From NCBI GenBank assembly GCA_026712925.1, contig JAPOPJ010000271.1, positions 1 through 38,390 of the forward strand: a stretch of 38,390 bases of DNA. Direction: 5' to 3'. The notes beneath the pieces were generated by a model, which was given only the letters and a program-made list of their open reading frames with translations, was not told the DNA's origin and ran no database searches. Below, in pieces: positions 26,801-33,582 of this stretch. Position 1 is the stretch's first letter, and every line of letters begins with the position of its first letter. The DNA comes from Nitrososphaerota archaeon (GTDB lineage: Archaea; Thermoproteota; Nitrososphaeria; Nitrososphaerales; Nitrosopumilaceae). The translations under genes were made by a program, and so were the position numbers.

Positions 26801-29800
26801 ACCATTGGTATCTACAGACCATGCAACCCTTACTGGTGTCAAGTCACCTGTAAATGGATCCCTCACGGCAGCTGGATCGCGTAATATATTCCAAGTATAT
26901 GTGCTATATGTGTCTGTAAATCCTGAAACTGTATTCCATGGACTCTGTCGGATGTATTTTACCCCGACTACTAAATCATCATCACCGGCATTTGCATTAA
27001 TTAATGTGGCTCTGTTTGTAATTCCTTGGCCTTGTGCATTTACCACGCCTCCAATACCTTCCACTGCAACGTATTGGTCATTTTCATATCCAAGAAATAT
27101 CCTTACAGATTCTTGTACACCCGCCAAGACTGCCTCTCGGACTAGATTTGCTCTCTCAGCGTTATTGGAGTACTCTTCATTGTATATCCTCATAGTAGTC
27201 TCATCCAAAAATTCATTTTCATAGTTCCAATAATTAGGGTTGTTCAGCCCCGGCATAAATGAACCCCATGGTGCATAATATGTTGCAATGCTGGTATTAT
27301 CATATTTGGTTACTGTAGGTCCGCCAAATGCTCCAGTGTAAATGTGCCAATCAAGGTTTGCAGGGTTTGAACCATACACCACATTAAACGCATCATTAAG
27401 ATTTCCATTAATTATATCCACTGCAAATCCTAAACTGACAAGCTCTTCAGCAAGAGAGTTTCCAATTGCATCTCTAATGGAATCATCATTGCGTATGAAC
27501 ATTTTAACAGTTATCTGTGTATCATCCATCAACCATTTTCCATCATACTTTGTAGCTCCATTTTCTTCAAGAACATCGCTTATCATCATGTCTGCCATAT
27601 TTACATCATATCTGATTCCAAGGTTTTCAATGTCTTTATACACTAAAAGATAGTCATTGTGCGTGGGCCCAAATACAGATAGCATGATATTGCCATGCCC
27701 TCGGAAATGCTCACGTACTATTTCTTCCCGGTCAACTAGAAAATTAATAGCATAACGCATCTCTTGGAATGCAAATGGGTTGAACTGATCATCAACATCA
27801 GCAGGGTTTAGAAATAAATCATAAGTTACACCACCTATAGACTCAAATCCCTGCACACCTTCAGGCAAGCCATCTTCTGTTTGGTCACGCGGTATGGGGT
27901 AATAGTACATGTCAAATGAACCATCTTGTACCTCAGATAGTGCAGTTGTCTCATCATTATACTCAATGAATGTTATCACATCTACATTGGTGCCACGATC
28001 AGAGGCAGGCAATATTGGTGCTAGGCCAATCATCATTGTATATGTGGAATCAAATGACGTGCCAGAAATGATTAGTGCACCTGGTACTTTTACACCATTA
28101 GGGTATGTGTGGATTGGTGATGTTGCTTCATAGCCAGCTGGTAATACCACCTGTGCAAGAAAGTCTGCTGGAACCAAGTCTGCCCTAGTTGCCACACCAT
28201 TTGCATCAGTGAATATGCTGGAAAGTGGACCAATTGTATATGTGTATGCAGTTATCTCTATTTCTGGAAATGGTTTCTCATTATCATCCATTATACCATT
28301 TCTATTATTATCATAAAATGTAGTGACATCAAGTGTGATTAGCTCGTCTGCCGGTACGGGATAAAATCCAATATTAAATTCACTAGCAGTATAATCATCA
28401 AGTGCTTCATACGTGTACCATTTCTCTGAGGATAAAATGGTACCAGGAGGATAGTACGAGGACTGGACTAGTATCAATCCAGGTGGCATCTCAAAGAACT
28501 GGGTATATTTGCCATCAGGTGTGGTGATTAGTTCTGTAAATGTTCCAGTTGAGAAATTAAAAGTAATTATTTTGTGATTTGCAATTCCTAGCTCACCTGC
28601 ATCCATATTGCCATTATTATTAACATCTGAAAATATTGTACCAGATAGAATAGTACCATTTAGCATCATGAGGTGAAGTACATCAGTGCCGGTGGAATCC
28701 TCTGATACCTCAGGGCCAGGTGCACCTGCTGCTAAATCTGGTATGCCATCCATGTTAATATCACCGACAATTGCAACAGAAGAGCCAAACAAGTCCACGC
28801 CGCCAAGATTCGGACCATTTGGAGTATCTGCATTAATTTCAAAAGTGTTTTTTATTGCACCATTACTCTCAAGGTATAAAACATACAAGTCACCTGTTCC
28901 TACACTTTGTGTGTGATGTCCTGGAGCACCTACAACAATATCAGGTGTACCGTTCCCATCAATATCTCCTAGTGATGCAACTGATTCTCCAAATAAATCA
29001 CCCTTTACAAGGGAATTAGGACCGTTTGGAGTTTCAGAGTTTATGTCTATTGTATTTAGGATTGCCACGTTTTCATCAAATAAAATGACATACACATCAC
29101 CAGTAGTGTTGCCGCGGTCATGATACCCCGGCGCGCCTACAACCATATCTGGTGTACCATTCCCATCTACATCACCAGCAGCTGCAACTGAAGCACCAAA
29201 CCTGTTGCTGATTTCTAGAAATGGCCCTTTAGGAGTATCGGCATTTATCTCAACTGTTCTGATTATACTGCCATCCGCATTAAGGAGTAATACGTAAACA
29301 TCACCAGATGCTATACCTCCTACATGATGTCCAGGTGCACCTACTGCAATATCTGCTGTGCCATTCCCATCCATATCACCAATATTTGCAACAGATGTGC
29401 CAAACAAGTCACCAGTTTGAAGTGATTCGGGCCCATTTGGAGTCTCAGAGTTTATCTCCATAGTTTTCAGAACAGTACCGCCATTTCCAAGTAGTATGAT
29501 GTATACAGTACCAGTATTTTGAGTATGGGTAGGATGTCCTGGTGCACCTACTGCAATATCAGGTATGCCATTCCCATCCATATCCCCAATATTTGCAATG
29601 GATGTACCAAACAAAGAGTATGGTCCAAGTGAGTCAGGACCGTTTGGAGTGCCAAGGGCTATCTCGATTATACCACCATCTAGTATAGCTCCATCTACAT
29701 CAAGCATCATTAGATAGATATCACCTATTCCAATTGTCTTGTCTTGGTGTCCCGGAGCTCCTACTGCAATATCAGGTATGCCATCCCCGTTAATATCACC

Positions 29801-30055
29801 TATTGGTGCAACAGATGAACCAAACAAATCATGCTCACCAACTGATGGACTGTGTATTTCAATTGAATTTTTTATCATAATATCTGCAAAAGACTCTGAT
29901 GTGGCAGGAATAGCCATAGCCACCACTGCAAAAACCACACAAATTGGTATTAGTATGTTGTTTTTCACCAACAATCCCCAGTATGGTACCAATTTTACTA
30001 GTATTAATTTCAATCCATGATCGCAGTTTTTTCTAGCAGGGTCCTCGCCAAACAC
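23816..30055 (-). CDS. Giant secreted multi-sensor protein: FG-GAP / SdrD-like / SBP_5 / two Peripla_BP_6
   Basis: About 2,079 residues. An N-terminal hydrophobic segment (NNILIPICVVFAVVAMAIP, cleavage near 'SESFA') is followed by six FG-GAP repeats of type 'LFGxSVAxxGDxDGNGxPDIAVGAPGH' (residues ~77-460, integrin-like propeller with Ca-binding DxDGNG loops). Next are two Cna-B/SdrD-like segments ('DVNNNGNMDAGE', 'DNNRNGIMDDNE', ~465-690) and an SBP_bac_5 peptide-binding region (~690-1330). Two Peripla_BP_6-type domains follow (~1345-1700 and ~1705-2065), each with 'MLLLSCCS'. There is no C-terminal anchor. GTG 29968 (MKNNILIP) would give a cleaner signal peptide than ATG 30055. It is probably a cell-surface nutrient receptor, but no ABC permease or ATPase gene is nearby, so uptake partners are unknown. 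Confidence 0.88.
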   Translation of the reverse strand: MFGEDPARKNCDHGLKLILVKLVPYWGLLVKNNILIPICVVFAVVAMAIPATSESFADIMIKNSIEIHSPSVGEHDLFGSSVAPIGDINGDGIPDIAVGAPGHQDKTIGIGDIYLMMLDVDGAILDGGIIEIALGTPNGPDSLGPYSLFGTSIANIGDMDGNGIPDIAVGAPGHPTHTQNTGTVYIILLGNGGTVLKTMEINSETPNGPESLQTGDLFGTSVANIGDMDGNGTADIAVGAPGHHVGGIASGDVYVLLLNADGSIIRTVEINADTPKGPFLEISNRFGASVAAAGDVDGNGTPDMVVGAPGYHDRGNTTGDVYVILFDENVAILNTIDINSETPNGPNSLVKGDLFGESVASLGDIDGNGTPDIVVGAPGHHTQSVGTGDLYVLYLESNGAIKNTFEINADTPNGPNLGGVDLFGSSVAIVGDINMDGIPDLAAGAPGPEVSEDSTGTDVLHLMMLNGTILSGTIFSDVNNNGNMDAGELGIANHKIITFNFSTGTFTELITTPDGKYTQFFEMPPGLILVQSSYYPPGTILSSEKWYTYEALDDYTASEFNIGFYPVPADELITLDVTTFYDNNRNGIMDDNEKPFPEIEITAYTYTIGPLSSIFTDANGVATRADLVPADFLAQVVLPAGYEATSPIHTYPNGVKVPGALIISGTSFDSTYTMMIGLAPILPASDRGTNVDVITFIEYNDETTALSEVQDGSFDMYYYPIPRDQTEDGLPEGVQGFESIGGVTYDLFLNPADVDDQFNPFAFQEMRYAINFLVDREEIVREHFRGHGNIMLSVFGPTHNDYLLVYKDIENLGIRYDVNMADMMISDVLEENGATKYDGKWLMDDTQITVKMFIRNDDSIRDAIGNSLAEELVSLGFAVDIINGNLNDAFNVVYGSNPANLDWHIYTGAFGGPTVTKYDNTSIATYYAPWGSFMPGLNNPNYWNYENEFLDETTMRIYNEEYSNNAERANLVREAVLAGVQESVRIFLGYENDQYVAVEGIGGVVNAQGQGITNRATLINANAGDDDLVVGVKYIRQSPWNTVSGFTDTYSTYTWNILRDPAAVRDPFTGDLTPVRVAWSVDTNGPDGMITLHDDAVMWDAANQEWTTLPQGTESISKVRVDLKFSKWHNGIPMDINDVMYPTYLYREWITKSSSNPDDVAKYDPELAAGANPLIKGIRVIDDDTIDVYVDYWHFDESEIASRALLWSSIPWEVQAAMEAVVLNGDAAFSNSVAVSNDVSWISMLDDMDVALIKNALGMMSDGMIPAGVYDDMTDVDTRYAASINWITEKGTAVISNGPFYLDEYIPEMRLVVRAFDDPSYPLSPGHWNYLAAERTSLEGEISIGALAPLSGGATKYGEEINAASILAVNDFNDYLESLDAGWSLSVDRRDSQTNPAVALEELTALNNSNIKIIDGNAIDYDTALLRYANENDMLLLSCCSVTTPFAIDNDAMFRLAPGHAQHAEKLADVMNSDDISAFVPVGLENIWVNDLLELTGTSFESMSDGNIMGGVISYNDDLEGPVATLADAVQQMIDNGAGNVAVLYVGFERNADFLVEASKHDVLNGVKWYSADVNTAYPNITDNETALEFAERVGLVSVQPRVHDNVITQQIAKHFEDNVQFYRAPSVYTSFEYDVVWLLGLSILDAQSTDVSDVKASLSDVSAKYVGASGNTVLNSAGDRADGQYAVWRIIDGAWVEIVEIGGLIPVTRADGAGVHRNVAAEYAVNDFNEYLSEKNATWRLDIQVADTASEGYVEPVRSFNDDGIRYITGPSASGGIAQIKDYLNANNMLLLSCCSTAPSIANEGDNVFRLAPDDSLQGVVAAQLLTDDGISVLVPVWRDDAFGNGLRNSTAASFESMGGMVDDFESYPLCDIPDCYDSMFEEMTATLADKIELLVNEHGSEKIAVMYVGIGETEVFMEKAAAHEILHSVQWIGSDANVQSEVLVNNEVVLEFLKNTKFRERIFDVDDTSPMYTELNTRFSEDPRIEGNPNVYAYASYDSVQILGLAIEATGDAGFEDVKRQIPMITSQYSGAIGNISLNAAGDAAEASYAIWIIGESGWERYGTYVPGTGFVPAPVP

Positions 30056-30140
30056 ATATTGGTTCTGTTTTGTATGACTGATATCGTGTTTCTTAATTTC
30101 AGTATTTAGAATATCTAATCTAAATTACTCAAAAAGATCA

Positions 30141-30644
30141 TCAAGTTAGATAAAGACTGATTGCCTGCTCTATTTCAGAGTACTCTGTATCAGACTTGGC
30201 AAGGCACTTGACTTCATCCCAGTTGATTTTGTGACTACAGCAAACAGCCAATCTTTGTAGGTCTTCAATGTCCTGATCGCGACCTGCCCTATACTTTGCA
30301 ATAATTAGGCCCTCCAAAGAGATGGTATTAACGGTGGTTCCTTTCTTGTCTACGGGAATTGCTGTTGCAGTCCTTATGATGTAATCAAGCGGAATCCCAT
30401 TTAGGTTCCGCTCATGATATACATCAACTTTGTAGTTTCTGGGTGTAAATTTTTTGCCTTGCAGGTCTATTTTGTACCCCTTGTCCAAAAACTCATCAAC
30501 TGTAATCTGTTTGGCAACAACAAAATCTAAATCCTGAGATTGTCGTTGCTCACCAGTATGCAACATAACTGCAACTGCCCCCACAAACGTGACATCTCCA
30601 AGATCCTGAGAAATGCACACTGCTTCTTTAATTAACGGTTTCAC
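30141..30644 (-). CDS. AbiEii-like nucleotidyltransferase (toxin candidate)
   Basis: The 167-residue protein has the minimal nucleotidyltransferase pattern: 'FVGAVAVMLHTGEQRQSQDLDFVV' (G...V, then RxSxDLDF with the two metal-binding acids), a later Asp-containing strand 'YKVDVYHERNLNG', and a helix 'LEGLIIAKYRAGRDQDIEDLQRL' typical of AbiEii/MenT-type proteins. It overlaps the upstream helix-turn-helix gene by 17 nt. In type IV-like systems the NTase is the toxin and the upstream gene the antitoxin and autoregulator. The call rests on motifs; activity on tRNA or other targets is not known. Confidence 0.75.
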   Translation of the reverse strand: MKPLIKEAVCISQDLGDVTFVGAVAVMLHTGEQRQSQDLDFVVAKQITVDEFLDKGYKIDLQGKKFTPRNYKVDVYHERNLNGIPLDYIIRTATAIPVDKKGTTVNTISLEGLIIAKYRAGRDQDIEDLQRLAVCCSHKINWDEVKCLAKSDTEYSEIEQAISLYLT

Positions 30645-31314
30645 TTGGCAAGTCCTCTTGAATTTTTAGTATTGTATCCCATGTAAATCTGACTTTGGTT
30701 TTTATCATGTCCTTGTGTGTCAGCATGATGGCAGCTGCATCCAGAAAGCTTCGCCCGCCATTTGCCACACAGTCAAGAAAGATCCTCTCAACTGAATCTT
30801 CAAACGAGCCAGTTTTTGGTAATAACACCACATTGCCCCTTTTTCCTTCTCTGAATCCATAGCTCTTTAAAAACTTGGAGACTTTTTCCACATCATCAAC
30901 ATAGACAAACAAATCAAGCGGAGTCTGAAACTTTGTTAGTTCATAGGCTTTGTAATCAAGCGTGATGACGGAGTCTTTTGGAAGATGTTTTTTCATAAAG
31001 TTGACATCAGTTGGTTTGTAATGTCGTCCAAACCTTCTGGCTTTTTTGAGCGCCATTAAGGAAGGGAGTATATTTTGCAAAACAAAATACGGTTGTGAAA
31101 TCACCTCCCTTTTTATTGAAAATTTTCCACGGCTGTAATCTGCCAGCCCCAGATCTTCTAGACAAGCCAGTCTTCTTTTTATGGTCCTAGCAGACAGATT
31201 GACTATATTTTCCAAATTCTTTAGATTATAGATTGGGTTTGAGGGCAGCTCCTGTGCAAATATGATCGCGCTTCTTGCCTTTTCAAGCATTGATGTAGAT
31301 TCCTGCATGTTCAT
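30628..31314 (-). CDS. wHTH regulator, antitoxin-like partner of the NTase
   Basis: The N-terminus has a winged-helix pattern ('NLKNLENIVNLSARTIKRRLACLEDLGLADYSRGKFSI'). The remaining ~150 residues include 'SVITLDYKAYELTKFQTPLDLFVYVDD' and 'LDCVANGGRSFLDAAAIML', resembling the C-terminal part of AbiEi-type antitoxins or NTase-associated regulators. The gene overlaps the NTase gene by 17 nt. Its promoter has a perfect palindrome between box A and the predicted start site, suggesting autorepression. ATG 31314 leaves a leader of about 24 nt; ATG 31308 is also possible. Confidence 0.75.
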   Translation of the reverse strand: MNMQESTSMLEKARSAIIFAQELPSNPIYNLKNLENIVNLSARTIKRRLACLEDLGLADYSRGKFSIKREVISQPYFVLQNILPSLMALKKARRFGRHYKPTDVNFMKKHLPKDSVITLDYKAYELTKFQTPLDLFVYVDDVEKVSKFLKSYGFREGKRGNVVLLPKTGSFEDSVERIFLDCVANGGRSFLDAAAIMLTHKDMIKTKVRFTWDTILKIQEDLPSETVN

Positions 31315-31343
31315 ACAGTAATATGTGCAATATATTTAAAGTT

Positions 31344-31368
31344 TAGACAAATTTGTCTATTTATATAG
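31344..31368 (-). promoter_or_regulatory. Promoter with 16-bp palindromic operator for the NTase operon
   Basis: CTATATAAA (31360-31368, read on the minus strand) is a good box A. Right after it, TAGACAAATTTGTCTA (31344-31359) is a perfect 16-bp palindrome, lying between box A and the start site expected near 31338. A dimeric repressor bound there would block transcription. The wHTH protein of the same operon is the obvious candidate. Confidence 0.65.
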
Positions 31369-31373
31369 TATTT

Positions 31374-31594
31374 CGCACAGGTTTTTACTCAAATTCGGAG
31401 ATTGGATGGCCAAAAGATGACAAAGTACAATATCCATACCACCAAACACAGTAAGAGGAACCACATACTATATCCCAAAACCCATTTTGAAGTTGCTAAA
31501 TAATCCAAAATATCTTAAATTTATCATCCATGATATACATATCGAGGTAAAATGCGCAAAATAGCAAAAGCTCCGAATTTGGTAAAGAACCGCG
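31374..31594 (+). repeat. Dispersed element copy B with terminal inverted repeats
   Basis: The left end CGCACAGGTTTTTACTCAAATTCGGAG (split here as CGCACAGGTTTTTA + CTCAAATTCGGAG, 31374-31400) matches the reverse complement of the right end CTCCGAATTTGG + TAAAGAACCGCG (31571-31594) at most positions. TATT flanks both ends (TATTT before CGC, TATTG after GCG), a possible short target duplication. There is no coding capacity. Size and ends look like a MITE-type nonautonomous element. It begins only ~5 bp upstream of the NTase-operon box A. Confidence 0.65.
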
Positions 31595-31861
31595 TATTGC
31601 TTCAAGTGCTTAGAATAGATGTAATTGTAAACCAGTAGAGTGTGTGACTCTAACATTATCCCATTCTTTGGAATGTATCTACTATGCGTTTTAACTCTGA
31701 TATGATTGTGTAGGTAAGGGTTTTTTCATGAAAAGTGCTTAAATTTAGCAAGTTGGGATTAGCCTAAATGCTTACAGTATATCTATGCAATCACAATAAT
31801 GCAGACCATATAATCTGGCTTTTCTTCAAGGTTTTTTTTAGGCAACAATATACAAAAACCA
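31595..31861. other. Intergenic stretch, no gene recognised
   Basis: No gene is supported. CAATATACAA near 31845-31854 is a candidate TATA box for the small membrane protein that follows. Confidence 0.45.
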
Positions 31862-32089
31862 TTGAGAGGGGAGGTAAAGGTAATCTGTGTAGGGGTTATC
31901 ATGGTAGTAGTTGGTCTAGTTCTGTTTTACGCCATCCAAACAAAGCCAGGAATTGACGAATCACTACGCGCAGTAAAGCATGCAGGAACGTTTGTAGGAC
32001 TGATGGGCATAGGAGTATTCATTGCAGGCATGCTACTATACCTGATTAGCAGGAATCAACCACAGCCTGAGGATACGTTTGGCAGATAG
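31862..32089 (+). CDS. Small two-TM membrane protein (75 aa)
   Basis: Two hydrophobic helices ('VICVGVIMVVVGLVLFYAI' and 'GLMGIGVFIAGMLLYLI') are joined by a polar loop (QTKPGIDESLRAVKHAGT), with a short polar C-terminus. Family not recognised. The start is uncertain: TTG 31862 keeps the full first helix, while ATG 31901 would cut it to about 10 residues. A GGAGGT-like stretch lies just inside the longer version. No operon partner. Confidence 0.55.
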   Translation: MRGEVKVICVGVIMVVVGLVLFYAIQTKPGIDESLRAVKHAGTFVGLMGIGVFIAGMLLYLISRNQPQPEDTFGR

Positions 32090-32100
32090 TGGCATAATAT

Positions 32101-32128
32101 GATATATGACACATGATATATGACACAT
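32101..32128. repeat. 14-bp direct repeat, 2 copies
   Basis: GATATATGACACAT is repeated twice head to tail just after the small membrane protein gene. Confidence 0.8.
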
Positions 32129-32160
32129 CATAAAACAGCATTCAAAATACCCCCCACCAT

Positions 32161-32231
32161 CATATCCATGCATCTTTGATATAATCGGACATTCCCCATA
32201 TCCATGCATCTTTGATATAATCTGACATTCC
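32161..32231. repeat. 36-bp-period tandem repeat, 2 copies
   Basis: The block starting CATATCCATGCATCTTTG occurs at 32161-32195 and 32197-32231 with a single difference (CGGAC versus CTGAC) in 35 positions. Each copy contains the palindrome ATGCAT. Noncoding; too few copies and no spacers for a CRISPR. Confidence 0.88.
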
Positions 32232-32386
32232 CACAATCCTGATCATAGCACATGTTGTAGAATCACTCACAGAGAGATGCCATTTATTTGAAAATGCATT
32301 CATAATACCATACCTGTACACATCTAAATTATACAATATAATGGCAATTCAGAAATTATAAAAATACGACATTTCAACAAAAATAG

Positions 32387-32809
32387 TTGAGTGAATCATT
32401 CTGGCTTGGAGGGACGTACATTAAACATGAAGGTGGGTATGAAATCATACTAAAGTCACTAAATCACTACAAAAAAAGACTAAAAACACTAGGACAAAGC
32501 CCAGAGCTGCAAAACTCTGCTGCCATGTTTGCCTCAGTACTCAATCAAGAGGCAAGAAAGACAATACCCATAATTGATGGTACGATAGAAAAGATACACG
32601 ATATCCTCAGAGGTGTAAAAGAATATGATTCACTATACAATGATGTGAAATTTTTAGAAAAAGCACTCTCATGCTATAAATCAGACATACAAAAGGCTCA
32701 AGATACAGGTAATGAATACTTTGTAAAACTAGTTGGAGACATGAAAGCCGCAAGCAATGACATAGAGCCAATTAATACTGCCAAATGCAAAATAAACACA
32801 TGTATCTAA
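32387..32809 (+). CDS. Hypothetical helical protein (140 aa)
   Basis: Family not recognised. A mostly helical, soluble protein with heptad-like stretches ('YEIILKSLNHYKKRLKTLG', 'LYNDVKFLEKALSCYKSDIQKAQ') and a C-terminal 'KCKINTCI' with two cysteines. The start is TTG 32387, about 28 bp after AATTATAAAAATAC, fitting a leaderless message. It converges with the gene at 32806-33060, their stops overlapping by a few bases. Confidence 0.6.
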   Translation: MSESFWLGGTYIKHEGGYEIILKSLNHYKKRLKTLGQSPELQNSAAMFASVLNQEARKTIPIIDGTIEKIHDILRGVKEYDSLYNDVKFLEKALSCYKSDIQKAQDTGNEYFVKLVGDMKAASNDIEPINTAKCKINTCI

Positions 32810-33060
32810 TTTCCTTGCACATACCAATTAAGATATGGAATTAATGCCTTGCACATTTTTTTTCTCTCAGATTCAGTATCTGCCATTTTAACTGCATGAA
32901 TCTTTTCACCTAGATATTTTTGAGTGATATTACTTTTCAGATGTGGTTGAATCTGTAACAGTATGGCAAGTACACTTTCAGAGTCTGCATCATTAAATTT
33001 TTGTAACATACCATATACATCATCTTTTAGTGACATGTTTGAAATCACAACCACCCCCAT
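32806..33060 (-). CDS. Small helical protein (84 aa)
   Basis: Family not recognised. All-helical, with a 'SVLAILLQIQPHLKSNITQKYLG' core and charged C-terminus. ATG 33060 is followed by another Met (MSLKDD) eight codons later that might be the true start. It lies 9 bp after the stop of the minus-strand gene at 33070-33300, and an AT-rich TTAATAAATAA inside that gene's end could be its own promoter. Confidence 0.55.
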   Translation of the reverse strand: MGVVVISNMSLKDDVYGMLQKFNDADSESVLAILLQIQPHLKSNITQKYLGEKIHAVKMADTESERKKMCKALIPYLNWYVQGN

Positions 33061-33069
33061 ACAAATATT

Positions 33070-33300
33070 TTATTTATTAATATCATCATCATCCCAAGTC
33101 AGGCGGAACCTACCCACTACACGTAGAACGTTCAGTCTTCCACCTTTTTTGAATTTAAGTCGGTAAGAGTTTTGGGAGGCATCATTAATCTCAATGCTGA
33201 CATCGTCATGGATTGTTTCAAAAGTGGCAGGCTCTACTGATACCTGCTTCCAGTCTTCTTCCTCAAAGTCCAGATAAAACTTTGTGTATAATAATCCCAT
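33070..33300 (-). CDS. Small beta-rich protein (76 aa)
   Basis: Family not recognised. Predicted strands alternate ('YTKFYLDFEE', 'VSIEINDASQNSYRLKFKKGG', 'RVVGRFRLTW') and it ends in the acidic 'DDDDINK'. TTTTTATTTAG about 26 bp upstream of the ATG supports a leaderless start. First gene of a likely two-gene unit with 32806-33060; a beta-rich plus helical pair of small proteins could be a toxin-antitoxin or regulator pair, but nothing specific supports that. Confidence 0.5.
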   Translation of the reverse strand: MGLLYTKFYLDFEEEDWKQVSVEPATFETIHDDVSIEINDASQNSYRLKFKKGGRLNVLRVVGRFRLTWDDDDINK

Positions 33301-33363
33301 GTGAATATCACATCATTGCTAAATAAAAACCCGTGCCTGATAACTGTGGTATGAATAAGTACA

Positions 33364-33476
33364 ATATCTAAAGAAAAGTCACGACTTTGCCACTTCTTTG
33401 TTTACATGTAAAGTGATATGATATGATATGATGCAGTGATATCTAAAGAAAAGTCACGACTTTGCCACTTCTTTGT
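33364..33476. repeat. 38-bp perfect direct repeat containing a hairpin
   Basis: The same 38 bases (starting ATATCTAAAGAAAAGTC, ending CACTTCTTTGT) occur at 33364-33401 and 33439-33476. Each copy holds the inverted repeat AAAGTC-AC-GACTTT with outer arms AAAGAA/TTCTTT. Between the copies is a short GATAT repeat. The copies are identical over 38 positions in noncoding DNA. They could be paired operators, a small-RNA pair or a recent duplication. Confidence 0.85.
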
Positions 33477-33582
33477 CCACACATCGCTACATTTTTTGCC
33501 ATATATTGTACAGGGGAGCAGTCAGGATCAAACTAGTACAACATCAAATTTGAGAGCGTCATCATATATAATTTAAAAACTC

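Noticed and set aside
25239-27653. Plus-strand frames inside the giant gene
   Set aside because: Antisense shadows of a clearly coding minus-strand gene with strong domain content.
1629-33476. CRISPR arrays
   Set aside because: The repeats are either directly tandem with no spacers or only two copies; there are no unique spacers of even length and no cas genes.
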